Shown: positions 8,281 through 16,168 of the stretch, piece by piece
How the letters are laid out: each line of letters begins with the position of its first letter
How positions within the stretch are numbered: the stretch's first letter is position 1
Assembly (NCBI RefSeq): GCF_005780185.1
Contig: NZ_VBUI01000034.1
Span: forward strand, 1 to 34,883
Length of the DNA stretch: 34,883 nt
Reading direction: 5' to 3'
Source: Halomonas urmiana
GTDB lineage: Bacteria > Pseudomonadota > Gammaproteobacteria > Pseudomonadales > Halomonadaceae
Program-made: the position numbers and the translations under genes
Notes under the pieces: model-generated
Seen by the model: only the letters and a program-made list of their open reading frames with translations
Databases searched by the model: none
What the model was told of the DNA's origin: nothing

Positions 8281-9288
8281 TCAGCGCCCCAGCTGCGCCA
8301 GGGTCTCGGCCAGCGCCGGGGTCAGCCGCGCCATGCGGGCGTAGTCGAGCTTGTCCCAGGTGTCGCCCGGGCCGTGGTAGTGCGGATTGCGGAAATCGGC
8401 GGTGTCGGTGAGCATCATCGCCGGCCAGCCCATCTCCCAGAACGCCCAGTGGTCGGAGCGGAAGATATCGCGCAGCAATTCCGGGGCGGCCAGCCCTTCC
8501 GAGGGCATCTCGGCATGCCGACGAAAGACGCCCGTCACCCGACGCACCAGGCGTCGTGAACGCAGGTTGCCGACGAAGGCCACGAAGTTGCCGCGGTCGG
8601 GATAGACGAGGTCGAGCAGGGGCGGATATGCCTGGCTGCCGGGGGCGTCGCTATAGTGGCCGAGCATCTCCAGCGAGAGCATGCCGACGATGGCATCGCC
8701 CCGCGCCCGGGCCTCGCGGGCGTAGGTCAGGCTGCCCATGGCGTCGCTGCCGAAGTGCGGCGCCTCCTCGTTGACGAAGGCGACCAGGCGAATCTCCCGC
8801 TCGCGCTCGGCCCCCTGCAGGAGCCGCGCCAGCTCCAGCAGCACGGCCACCCCGGAGGCGTTGTCGTCGGCCCCGGACGTCCCGCGCACGGTGTCGTAGT
8901 GGGCACCGACCACCAGCATCTCGTCCGTTGCCCCGCTGCCCGGCAAGCGCACCTCGAGATTGTGGAACACCTGGCCGCCGCTGGGCACCGGCAAGCGCCG
9001 CGGCTCGAGGCCGGCGTCGCGAAAGGCCTGCTCGATGTAGTCGGCGGCCGCCCGCAGCGCCTCGGGGCGCCAGACATGACGCTCGCCGATCTCTTCCGCC
9101 AGCGCGCGCACGTGCGTGCGCAACCGCCCGCGCAGCGCCTCGCCCTGGGCATCCAGGGGCGGCGGAGTGCCCCGGTAGCTGCTGCCCGGCATGTGGAACA
9201 TCTGCCAGTAGCCGCCTGCCAGCACCGCCGGCAGCAACGCCGCCATGACCAGCCACCACACTCGTATCCCGCGTCCCTTGGTCACCAT
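8281..9288 (-). CDS. Membrane-anchored or exported M28-family zinc peptidase
   Basis: A 335-residue M28 peptidase (aminopeptidase-like). An N-terminal hydrophobic segment at 12-28 is an uncleaved anchor or signal peptide, so the enzyme faces the periplasm. Zinc-ligand and catalytic residues of the family are visible: H130 and D132 in GAHYDT, D141 in GADDNASG, E174/E175 in FVNEEAP, E207 in SLEMLG and H305 in NPHYHGPGD. The gene lies directly upstream of the binding-protein gene on the same strand (137-base gap), which suggests peptide breakdown coupled to uptake, though co-transcription is not shown. No strong ribosome site precedes the ATG at 9288; M15 is an alternative start. Confidence 0.88.
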   Translation of the reverse strand: MVTKGRGIRVWWLVMAALLPAVLAGGYWQMFHMPGSSYRGTPPPLDAQGEALRGRLRTHVRALAEEIGERHVWRPEALRAAADYIEQAFRDAGLEPRRLPVPSGGQVFHNLEVRLPGSGATDEMLVVGAHYDTVRGTSGADDNASGVAVLLELARLLQGAEREREIRLVAFVNEEAPHFGSDAMGSLTYAREARARGDAIVGMLSLEMLGHYSDAPGSQAYPPLLDLVYPDRGNFVAFVGNLRSRRLVRRVTGVFRRHAEMPSEGLAAPELLRDIFRSDHWAFWEMGWPAMMLTDTADFRNPHYHGPGDTWDKLDYARMARLTPALAETLAQLGR

Positions 9289-9458
9289 TCACGGAAGGCG
9301 CCTCTCCGACTCGCCCGAGTGTCGCGAGCGACACCCCTGTCGAAACACCTCGATCGGATGAGTCGAATGGCCCGCTATATTCACGAATCAGGCTCTTGAG
9401 CAGTATGGTTCAGGTAGGTACGGCCCGCAGTAGTCACCCATCTCAGGGGAGCAAGACG

Positions 9459-10193
9459 ATGAATCCTTACCTTCTCGCGCTAGGTGCGCTGATCGTGCTG
9501 ATGGCGCCTGGCGCTCATGCGGAGCGGATCGTCACTGCCCGCTATGCCGAGCCGGTCGAGCAATACGGGCACTTCGCCCTGGGGCGGCCGCACGAATACG
9601 CGCGTCTGGTCGCCACGACCGACACCGGGCGAGACGCGGTGCTGGAGCTACCCAGCGATGAGGTGTTCGAGGACCTTGTGCCGCGTATCGTGCAGTTGAC
9701 AGAGCAGTCGCCGCCGGTCTTGCTGGTGATTATCAGTGCCCGTGACAGCGGGTCGCGACTGGCGCTCGTCGGCCTCGGCCACCGCCAGCTCGAGATGCTG
9801 GCCCAGTCGGCTCCCATCGGTCGGGCGAACCGTTGGCTTAACCCGGTCGGCGTCGCCGACCTGAGCGGCGATGGGGAAGCGGAGATCGCCGCGGTGACGA
9901 CCCCCCACATCGGCGGCGTGCTGAGGGTCTACCGGCGTCGCGGTGAGCGCTTGGTGGAGATCGCCTCGCTCAGTGGATTCTCGAATCATGTCTATGGCGC
10001 CCCGGAGTTGGGGCTCTCCAAGCTCGCGCGGATCGATGGGCGGGTGCAGCTCCTGGTACCCGACGAGCGACGGACGCAGGTGCGGGCCATCAGGCTGGGC
10101 GAGGCAGGGCTGGTCGAAACCGACTGCTGTCATCTCAGCGAGCCGATCACCGAGCCGGAAGCCCTGCATGACTGCGAGCGCTATCTGAACTAG
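9459..10193 (+). CDS. Exported protein with one FG-GAP/VCBS-like calcium-loop repeat
   Basis: A 244-residue protein with a signal peptide (1-21, cleavage after GAHA). AGGGGAG lies about 8 bases before the ATG, deciding the start. Residues 134-142 read DLSGDGEAE, the calcium-binding loop seen in FG-GAP/VCBS beta-propeller repeats, followed by hydrophobic strands. Only one clear repeat is present, so a full propeller is unlikely. A Cys pair (DCC) and another Cys lie near the C-terminus. I cannot assign a function. The next genes downstream are remnants. Confidence 0.7.
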   Translation: MNPYLLALGALIVLMAPGAHAERIVTARYAEPVEQYGHFALGRPHEYARLVATTDTGRDAVLELPSDEVFEDLVPRIVQLTEQSPPVLLVIISARDSGSRLALVGLGHRQLEMLAQSAPIGRANRWLNPVGVADLSGDGEAEIAAVTTPHIGGVLRVYRRRGERLVEIASLSGFSNHVYGAPELGLSKLARIDGRVQLLVPDERRTQVRAIRLGEAGLVETDCCHLSEPITEPEALHDCERYLN

Positions 10194-10227
10194 GCGACTC
10201 GCCACTGCCGGATGCTCGGGAGAGGGA

Positions 10228-10404
10228 ATGCCTGTGGCCACAATGACGATATTGCGACTGCTGATGCTGCTGGGCTTGCCCCTGGCCGGGCCGGCCATGG
10301 TCGAGATGACGTCCCCCACCAGCGTGGCCAACCACGTTCCCGGCGCGCCGGAGCAGGGTAGGCCGTGCAACTGGCAGATGGTGGACGTCTGGGCCTACCG
10401 TTGA
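10228..10404 (+). CDS. Tiny secreted ORF, possibly a decayed gene
   Basis: Encodes 58 residues: MPVATMTILRLLML, then a hydrophobic signal-like core ending near GPA, then a short polar part ending NWQMVDVWAYR. The start is preceded by AGAGGGA. It is shorter than most exported proteins and lies directly before a broken GFA-family gene, so it may be the surviving 5' end of a degenerate gene. No family recognised. Confidence 0.35.
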   Translation: MPVATMTILRLLMLLGLPLAGPAMVEMTSPTSVANHVPGAPEQGRPCNWQMVDVWAYR

Positions 10405-10411
10405 CGCAGGT

Positions 10412-10623
10412 GATGGGGATTCTCGGCAAGTCGACGTGCGCCGCTGCTACTGTGCCATCTGCCGCAAGACGGCGGGCGTGGCGGTTGTGTTATCAACCTG
10501 AGCGGGCGCGCCGAGACGCTCCGAGTCGATGCGTGGGAAAACGGCAAGTGCTTCGCCGGCTACCCTGAGGAGAGTATCGCCGAGTGGCACCGACGACGGG
10601 AACTGGAGGAGCGGGAGGAGTAA
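10412..10623 (+). pseudogene. Broken GFA-family (CENP-V/GFA fold) gene fragment
   Basis: One frame reads RRCYCAICRKTAG (from about 10439), the Cys-rich zinc-binding signature of GFA-family proteins. After a frame change near 10480, another frame continues GGCVINLSGRAETLRV and then GYPEESIAEWHRRREL, matching the next strand and the very end of the same family. The usual middle (second Cys motif, about 70 residues) is missing. A frameshift plus an internal deletion therefore make this a pseudogene. It lies about 230 bases from the integrase relic. Confidence 0.65.
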
Positions 10624-10854
10624 CGCCGGTGGCTGCCCGGTCCCGAGGCGGGATGCCGGTGGCGGCCACTCTTCTTCTGGCTTTGGCCAACGGGCGCTTT
10701 GCCTCCGCCGTTACACCTGCGCTTGTCCAAAGGCCGCTGAAGATGGCCGGGTAACGCAGCAACAAAGAAATGAAGGGACTACCTTACGGATGGCAGAGGC
10801 CACCGCGGCGTGCAGGGTAGGGGCGGTAGCGTGCCCGGCGTTTCTGACTTTTCT

Positions 10855-11224
10855 TTATCCCAGAGGACTGCGCACGCCGGCAAAGCCCTTGCCCAGCACA
10901 TGCGTATAGCTCTGGGTGGTTTCCACGCCCTTATGTCCGAGTAACTCCTGTACCGTGCGGATATCCGTGCCCTGGGCTCAGCAACTGGGTGGCGAAGCGG
11001 CTCGCATGGGGTAGCGTCACCGGCACGCCGCCATGAACGAGCCAGTAGTCAAGTTGGCGCTGGGCCGAGGGAATCTGCTGCTGCAAGCTAAATGGCCGGG
11101 AGCAAGGTATGCGATCCTTATCACCTTTGCCGGCTCCCACCGTAATAATCTGGCGCTCAAAGTCGATATCTCGTATGCGCAGACGGCAGGTTTCAAGGAG
11201 CCGCAGCCCCGAGCCATACAAGTA
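10855..11224 (-). pseudogene. Integron integrase relic (intI)
   Basis: Homologous to the intact integrase at 30215-31180 but broken. It begins abruptly at YGSGLRLLETCRLR (about residue 135 of the intact protein), continues through AGKGDKDR, and loses a large block between LPHA and SFATQLLS, which includes the integron-specific insertion and the HxxR box. A frameshift follows at LLS; the last part (GHKS-like, [11 protein letters not shown], ending in TAA at 10857-10855) is in another frame. The N-terminal ~135 residues, the promoter and the LexA-like site present in the intact copy are missing because a deletion joins the gene directly to the attI region at about 11217-11225. Non-functional. 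Confidence 0.85.
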
Positions 11225-11225
11225 G

Positions 11226-11292
11226 ATAACATTGCCGAACGAGCCGGCGCGTTCATTCAATATCAGAGCGTTCCGTATAATACCTGTTAGGC
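11226..11292 (+). other. attI-like recombination site of the degenerate integron
   Basis: Aligns with 31323-31390 next to the intact integrase: both contain GATAAC, GGCGCGTTCAT and CAATATCAGAGCG in the same order and end at a core site, here GTTAGGC (11286-11292). The first cassette begins immediately after it. Confidence 0.65.
11252..11281 (+). promoter_or_regulatory. Possible cassette promoter inside attI
   Basis: A perfect -10 hexamer TATAAT (11276-11281) lies 18 bases after TTCATT (11252-11257), pointing into the cassette array. The intact integron has no TATAAT at the matching place. A plausible Pc-type promoter that could keep the orphan cassettes expressed; sequence-based only. Confidence 0.4.
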
Positions 11293-11328
11293 GCAAAATA
11301 TTGTTCATCTTTTTTATAGGGCTTGACA

Positions 11329-12150
11329 ATGAATGGCCATCATATACAAAGAAGTTTCTCTTCTTCCCAGGGCAAGATTGCTTATGGAAGTGAAGGGAAT
11401 GGCCCCGATGTGGTGTTGGTGCACGGAACACCATTTAACTCAACTATTTGGCGTGCATTAATTTTGCAGTTGAGGCAGAGTTTTCGGGTGCACTGGTTGG
11501 ATTTGCCAGGCTATGGCCACTCTGATAAATTTGACGGGCAGGATGTGAGACTAAGAAGTTTCGCAAAAGTCTTGGCAGAGTGGTTAGATCACAAAGAATT
11601 AAGAAACTGTCATTTGGTAGGACATGATTTTGGAGCTGCTGCTGTTCTCGGCGCCGTCTGTGTTGAGAGGTACCAAGCATTAAGCTTGAGTGTTATTGAT
11701 GGTGTTGTATTGAACCCATGGGGTACTGAATATTCTCTGTTAGTCAAACAAAACCAATCAGTTTTCAATGCCATTCCCAAATATATTCATGAAGCAACTT
11801 TGCGGGCGCATATTGCGACAGCATCTCACCATCTTTTACCTGAATCAATGGTGCAAAATTTGGTTGAGCCATGGATTCAAGAGGGCGGACAGCAAGCTTA
11901 CTATCGACAAGTTGGGCAATATGATCACGACTACACCGCTAAACTAGAAGAGCTGTATCCAAAACTACAGACCCCAAGTCGTGTATTTTGGGGAAAAGAA
12001 GACTGTTGGGTTAAATTGGATGTTGGAAAAAGGCTCGCCTCATTAATTCCATCTGCGGCTTTGAGAGTTTTACCAGATGCTGGTCATTTATCTATGCTAG
12101 ATAGTCCTGGATTACTAGCCAAGGAGCTGAAGCAATGGCTAAGTGCCTAA
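11329..12150 (+). CDS. Cassette gene: alpha/beta hydrolase with Asp nucleophile (haloalkane dehalogenase/epoxide hydrolase-like)
   Basis: A 273-residue alpha/beta-hydrolase. The oxyanion motif HGTP is at 32-35. The nucleophile elbow is GHDFG with D100 rather than Ser, as in haloalkane dehalogenases and epoxide hydrolases. A WGKED segment (acid candidate D225) and GHLSM (H253) complete the catalytic triad. Residues ~130-205 are the expected cap domain. The ATG at 11329 has AGGG eight bases upstream; an in-frame TTG two codons earlier is less likely. It is the first cassette after attI, with AT-rich composition unlike the chromosome. The substrate (halide or epoxide) cannot be told; fluoroacetate dehalogenases share this motif too. 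Confidence 0.8.
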   Translation: MNGHHIQRSFSSSQGKIAYGSEGNGPDVVLVHGTPFNSTIWRALILQLRQSFRVHWLDLPGYGHSDKFDGQDVRLRSFAKVLAEWLDHKELRNCHLVGHDFGAAAVLGAVCVERYQALSLSVIDGVVLNPWGTEYSLLVKQNQSVFNAIPKYIHEATLRAHIATASHHLLPESMVQNLVEPWIQEGGQQAYYRQVGQYDHDYTAKLEELYPKLQTPSRVFWGKEDCWVKLDVGKRLASLIPSAALRVLPDAGHLSMLDSPGLLAKELKQWLSA

Positions 12151-12180
12151 TGCATTTCTCGTCTAACCAAGTGTTAGGCA
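12144..12180. other. Short attC-like cassette boundary
   Basis: TGCCTAA (12144-12150, overlapping the hydrolase stop codon) and TTAGGCA (12174-12180) are exact inverted repeats, and GTTAGGC at 12173-12179 is a standard core. At about 37 bases it is shorter than typical attC sites (57 or more), so it is either a trimmed attC or a deletion junction. Confidence 0.5.
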
Positions 12181-12202
12181 ATCTTTATTTGGGGTTAAGT
12201 GT

Positions 12203-12793
12203 ATGCCAAGAAAAATCTCGGTTAATTATAAAATGGATGGCGTGTTGGTTTTTGTTCAAGAGTTCTTGAAACATCCTCTTCAGATTGGATCAATTATTCC
12301 AAGCTCTCGTTACCTGGAGCGGCGAATCGTTGCGGCTTCTGGAATTGCTTCAGCCAATATTGTAGTGGAGTTAGGCGCAGGAACAGGCGGTGTTACGCGT
12401 GCAATCCTACGTGCGATGCCTCAGCAGGCCAAACTTCTTAGTATGGAGATTAACCCGCATTTTCACACTCTGTTAAAAAACATTGAAGACGATCGATTAA
12501 TAGCGCACTTGGGCAGTGCAGATGATCTAAAGGAAGTTGTTTCTTTATATGACCTGGATGCCCCGAATGTAGTAATTTCTGGTATTCCATTTTCTACCAT
12601 GAGTCGTAGCGCAGGATCCCAGATTCTTGAGGCGGTTTCATCTCTTCTTGTTCCTGACGGACGCTTTGTGGCATATCAAGTGAGTAATCGAGTCGCTGCT
12701 TTGTGCCAGCCTTTTCTAGGGTCAGGGAAGACTACGACAGAGTTTCTTAATATTCCACCAATGCGTATTTTTCAGTGGGATAAAGGTGCCTAA
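12203..12793 (+). CDS. Cassette gene: small SAM-dependent methyltransferase, PmtA/COG3963-like
   Basis: A 196-residue protein. The N-terminal FVQEFLKHPLQIGSIIPSS is typical of small phospholipid N-methyltransferase-like proteins (PmtA relatives, also distantly KsgA/Erm-like). SAM-binding motif I is VVELGAGTGGVT (54-65), the acidic residue after strand 2 is E82 in SMEIN, and SGIPFSTM (about 126-133) sits where motif IV is expected. It is too short and lacks the C-terminal domain for an rRNA dimethylase. GGGGTTAAGTGT precedes the ATG. AT-rich, second cassette of the degenerate array. The substrate (phospholipid, small molecule or other) is unproven. Confidence 0.75.
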   Translation: MPRKISVNYKMDGVLVFVQEFLKHPLQIGSIIPSSRYLERRIVAASGIASANIVVELGAGTGGVTRAILRAMPQQAKLLSMEINPHFHTLLKNIEDDRLIAHLGSADDLKEVVSLYDLDAPNVVISGIPFSTMSRSAGSQILEAVSSLLVPDGRFVAYQVSNRVAALCQPFLGSGKTTTEFLNIPPMRIFQWDKGA

Positions 12794-12862
12794 CAAGGCG
12801 CTCAAACTGGGACCGAAAAACCACTGCGCGGTTTTTTGCGGCCCCTTAGCTTGATCGTTGGC
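12788..12862. other. attC site of the methyltransferase cassette
   Basis: Starts with inverse core GCCTAAC (12788-12794, overlapping the stop codon) and ends at GTTGGC (12857-12862). The interior AAAACC...GGTTTT pairs into a long hairpin, and GGCGCTCAA near the left end mirrors TTGATCG near the right. The length of about 75 bases is normal for attC. GC-rich chromosomal sequence begins directly after. Confidence 0.75.
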
Positions 12863-12977
12863 GCGCCGGTGATCGGACATCGCCGACGGTTCCCGAGAAT
12901 AATCGACTCGCCGCGCTCGCTTACCGCCACTAATCATGAGCATGAACGGTACGTCCTTCCCCTCAGGTGAGCCTACG

Positions 12978-13556
12978 ATGCCAGCGATCGGGATGCCTCG
13001 CCATTCGGTCGCTTTCGGGCTGTTATCGATCGTCCTCCCTTGCCTGCTCGCTACCCCCTTGAGCTTCGCCGATGATCTGGAATGGCAGAGCCTCAGCCTG
13101 CGTGCCCGAGTCTCGGAGAAGACCTTGCTGGGGGATGAAGCGCCGGAGGAGTTCGAGGAGTACGACCTGTCGGCCAACGTCGCGCTGCCCTGGGAGCACT
13201 ACACCACGTCGGGCTGGGGGATGGGCACCCGCCTGATGGCGAGTGCCGGGATCTTGCGGGGAGCGGGGAAAAATGCGCTCGTCGTGTCGGTCATCCCGGA
13301 GTTGACGCTGGGGAGCCAAGATGGGCGCTTTGTCCTGGATCTGGGCGCAGGAGGCGCCCTGTTCAGTCGACATCGCTTCGGGGAGCAGGACTTCGGTGGG
13401 CCGTTCCAGTTTGCCCTGACCCTGGGCGTCGGCATTCCGCTCTACCGGAATCTCGGGCTGGGCTATCGGTTTCTTCACTATTCCGATGCCGGTGTGAATG
13501 GGCCTGATACGACTGGGGCGGACTTTCACATGATCGAGTTCCGCTACCGATATTGA
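12978..13556 (+). CDS. PagL-like lipid A 3-O-deacylase / acyloxyacyl hydrolase family outer-membrane protein
   Basis: A 192-residue exported protein. The signal peptide spans ~1-31 (core LLSIVLPCLLATPLSFA). The body is beta-barrel-like, and the C-terminal strand ends in an aromatic residue (FRYRY). Near the C-terminus, RFLHYSDAGVN matches the His-x-Ser active-site motif of PagL (H167, S169 in this numbering); PagL has an Asn where this protein has D170. The catalytic Glu of PagL is not at the exact expected spacing; D182 or E187 might serve. The start at 12978 is chosen for AGGTGAG just upstream; longer in-frame starts exist. If active, it would trim an acyl chain from lipid A. Confidence 0.7.
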   Translation: MPAIGMPRHSVAFGLLSIVLPCLLATPLSFADDLEWQSLSLRARVSEKTLLGDEAPEEFEEYDLSANVALPWEHYTTSGWGMGTRLMASAGILRGAGKNALVVSVIPELTLGSQDGRFVLDLGAGGALFSRHRFGEQDFGGPFQFALTLGVGIPLYRNLGLGYRFLHYSDAGVNGPDTTGADFHMIEFRYRY

Positions 13557-13801
13557 GCATCGTCGGCATGGTGTGTGGCGGCGCCTCCCACGCAGGCGGC
13601 AGGCACCCGCTCACTGGCCTGCGCCGCCATGACCATGCCGTTCCCTCGCCAACCTCAGGGCCTCGGGACCCGAGCGGGGGATTGCCCCGGTGCGCTCGGA
13701 TTGGCGATTTTTTGACCACTCGCCCAAGACGAAGCCCCCCAAAAGCTGGATAATGGCGGGTTGCGCTTACGCCCCCTGAATCTACACCCGGTGCTTTGTC
13801 C

Positions 13802-16027
13802 ATGGAAATCAAGGTCAACTATCTCGACAACCTCCGCCTGGAGGCCAAGTTCGACGACTTCACGGTCATCTCCGACCAGCCCATCCGCTACAAGGGCGAC
13901 GGCTCGGCACCGGGGCCCTTCGACTATTTCCTGGCCTCCTCGGCGATGTGCGCGGCCTACTTCGTCAAGGTCTACTGCAACGCCCGGGACATCCCCACCG
14001 AGAACATCCGGTTGTCGCAGAACAACATCGTCGACCCGGAGAACCGCTACCAGCAGATCTTCAAGATCCAGGTGGAGCTGCCCGAGGACATCTCCGACAA
14101 GGATCGCCAGGGCATCCTGCGCTCCATCGACCGCTGCACGGTCAAGAAGGTGGTGCAGACCGGTCCCGAGTTCCAGATCGAGGTGGTCGAGAACATCGAC
14201 GAGGATGCCCAGGCGCTGCTGATGGGCAAGGCCACGGGCGAGGCGAACCCGGGCGAGGGCACCTGGATCGAGGGCAAGGACCTGCCGCTGGAGCAGACCA
14301 TCGCCAACCTCTCGGGGCTGCTCGCCGATCTCGGCATGAAGATCGAGATCGCCTCCTGGCGCAACATCGTGCCCCACGTCTGGTCGCTGCACGTTCGCGA
14401 TGCCGCCTCGCCGATGTGCTTCACCAACGGCAAGGGCGCCACCAAGGAGAGCGCGCTCTGCTCGGCGCTGGGGGAGTTCATCGAGCGGTTGAGCTGCAAC
14501 TTCTTCTACAACGACCAGTTCTTCGGCGAGCAGATCGCGGGCAGCCAGTTCGTCCATTACCCCGATGAGGAGTGGTTCCAGCCGGGGCCCGACGACGCGC
14601 TGCCGGCCGGCATCCTGGACGACCACTGCCGGGCCATCTACGACCCGGAGGGTGAGCTTCGCGGCTCGAACCTGATCGACACCAACTCCGGCCGGGCGGA
14701 GCGCGGCATCGTCTCACTGCCGTTTGTGCGCCAGTCCGACGGCGAGACCATCTACTTCCCCTCGAACCTGATCGAGAACCTCTACCTCAGCAACGGCATG
14801 AGCGCCGGCAATACGCTCCCCGAGGCCCAGGTGCAGTGCCTCTCCGAGATCTTCGAGCGCGCGGTGAAGAAGCAGATCATCGAGGAGGAGATCATCCTGC
14901 CGGACGTGCCCATGGCGGTGCTTGCGCGCTACCCCGATATCCTCGAGGGCGTCGAGGCGCTGGAGGCCCAAGGCTTCCCGGTGCTGGTCAAGGACGCCTC
15001 GCTGGGCGGTCAGTTCCCGGTGATGTGCGTGGCGTTGATGAACCCCAAGACCGGCGGCGTCTTCGCCTCCTTCGGCGCCCACCCCAGCTTCCACGTGGCG
15101 CTGGAGCGCAGCCTCACCGAGCTGATGCAGGGGCGCAGCTTCGAGGGCTTGAACGACTTCCTGCCGCCGACCTTCAACTCCCTGGCGGTGGCCGAGCCGA
15201 ACAACTTCGTCGAGCATTTCATCGACTCCTCCGGGGTGGTCTCCTGGCGCTTCTTCAGTTCCCGGGCCGACGTCGAGTTCGTCGAGTGGGACTTCTCCGG
15301 CAGCAACGCCGAGGAGGCCGCCGGCCTGTTCGGCATCCTCGAGGAGCTGGGTCTGGAGGCCTATCAGGCCGTCCACGAGGACCTGGGCGCGCCGGTGTGC
15401 CGCATCCTGGTACCGGGCTACTCCGAGGTCTACCCGGTGGAGGACCTGGTCTGGGACAACACCAACAAGGCGCTGCTGTTCCGCGAGGACATCCTCAACC
15501 TCCACACCCTCGACGACGAGCGGCTCGCCGCGCTGCTGGAGCGCCTGGAGGAGAGCCAGATCGATGACCACGAGGACATCATCACCCTGATCGGCATCGA
15601 GTTCGACGAGAACACCGTGTGGGGCCAGCTGACCATCCTCGAGCTCAAGTTGCTGATCAACCTGGCGCTCGGCCGGCAAGAGGAGGCGCTGGAGCGGGTC
15701 GAGATGTTCCAGCAGTTCAACGACAACACCGTCGAGCGCGGGCTCTTCTACCAGGCCATGCACGCGGTGCTGGAGATCACCCTCGACGACGAGCTCGAAC
15801 TCGACGACTACCGCCACAACCTCACGCGCATGTTCGGTGAGGCGACCATGGCCGCCGTGGTCGGCTCGGTGGACGGCAACGTGCGCTTCCACGGCCTGAC
15901 CCCGACCAACATGGCGCTGGAGGGCCTCGAGAAGCACCAGCGCCTGATCGAGAGCTACCAGAAGCTGCACGCCGCGCGGGCCGCGCGGGCCGCCCGTGCC
16001 GCCGCGCCGCGAGCCATCAACGCCTGA
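13802..16027 (+). CDS. ycaO: OsmC/YcaO domain fusion protein
   Basis: A 741-residue protein. Residues 1-~145 form an OsmC-like domain (KVNYLDNLRLEA..., with SSAMCAAYFV around the conserved Cys). From ~165 it follows E. coli YcaO closely: ASWRNIVPHVWSLHVRD, CFTNGKGATKESALCSALGEF, IERLSCNFF, then the ATP/Mg-binding glutamates in ALGEFIER and CLSEIFER, and SLGGQFPV. A helical C-terminal region follows, ending in an Ala/Arg-repeat tail (HAARAARAARAA). E. coli YcaO lacks the OsmC part; fused versions are known in other Proteobacteria. E. coli YcaO assists RimO-dependent beta-methylthiolation of ribosomal protein S12. The ribosome site is weak. Single-gene unit closed by a strong terminator. Confidence 0.9.
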   Translation: MEIKVNYLDNLRLEAKFDDFTVISDQPIRYKGDGSAPGPFDYFLASSAMCAAYFVKVYCNARDIPTENIRLSQNNIVDPENRYQQIFKIQVELPEDISDKDRQGILRSIDRCTVKKVVQTGPEFQIEVVENIDEDAQALLMGKATGEANPGEGTWIEGKDLPLEQTIANLSGLLADLGMKIEIASWRNIVPHVWSLHVRDAASPMCFTNGKGATKESALCSALGEFIERLSCNFFYNDQFFGEQIAGSQFVHYPDEEWFQPGPDDALPAGILDDHCRAIYDPEGELRGSNLIDTNSGRAERGIVSLPFVRQSDGETIYFPSNLIENLYLSNGMSAGNTLPEAQVQCLSEIFERAVKKQIIEEEIILPDVPMAVLARYPDILEGVEALEAQGFPVLVKDASLGGQFPVMCVALMNPKTGGVFASFGAHPSFHVALERSLTELMQGRSFEGLNDFLPPTFNSLAVAEPNNFVEHFIDSSGVVSWRFFSSRADVEFVEWDFSGSNAEEAAGLFGILEELGLEAYQAVHEDLGAPVCRILVPGYSEVYPVEDLVWDNTNKALLFREDILNLHTLDDERLAALLERLEESQIDDHEDIITLIGIEFDENTVWGQLTILELKLLINLALGRQEEALERVEMFQQFNDNTVERGLFYQAMHAVLEITLDDELELDDYRHNLTRMFGEATMAAVVGSVDGNVRFHGLTPTNMALEGLEKHQRLIESYQKLHAARAARAARAAAPRAINA

Positions 16028-16046
16028 CCGCGTTGCGATGCCTGAT

Positions 16047-16083
16047 AACGCCCCGTGCCGATGATCCGGTGCGGGGCGTTTTC
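16047..16083 (+). terminator. Intrinsic terminator of the OsmC/YcaO gene
   Basis: The stem AACGCCCCG...CGGGGCGTT (16047-16060 with 16067-16080, mostly Watson-Crick with two G-T pairs) and 6-base loop are followed by TTTTC. It lies 20 bases after the stop codon and before the convergent LysR gene. Confidence 0.85.
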
Positions 16084-16168
16084 GTTGGCGATACGGTCGG
16101 GTAGGGGGCCAGGGGAAGGTTCGACGCCTCGAGCGGGGCCGGATGACGGACTCCCCCCTCACAAGATC

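Larger units (their letters stand above)
10855..12862. mobile_element. Degenerate integron: integrase relic, attI and two cassettes
   Basis: The order is intI relic (minus), attI-like site, cassette 1 (alpha/beta hydrolase), short cassette boundary, cassette 2 (methyltransferase), attC. Cassette genes face away from intI, as in all integrons, and are visibly AT-richer than the flanks. Chromosomal-style GC-rich sequence resumes right after 12862. The integrase cannot be functional, so the array is orphaned unless the intact integrase at 30215-31180 acts in trans. Confidence 0.8.

Noticed and set aside
5660..8344. 894-codon plus-strand open frame
   Set aside because: Antisense shadow of the binding-protein gene; Arg/Gly/Gln/His-rich translation typical of a GC-rich complement.
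10931..11434. 167-codon minus-strand frame through the integrase relic into cassette 1
   Set aside because: Chance read-through: only the middle matches integrase; the N-terminal part is antisense to the hydrolase cassette and the end is frameshifted.
12203..12793. Erm-type resistance rRNA methyltransferase
   Set aside because: Too short, no C-terminal domain, and the start matches PmtA-like lipid methyltransferases better.
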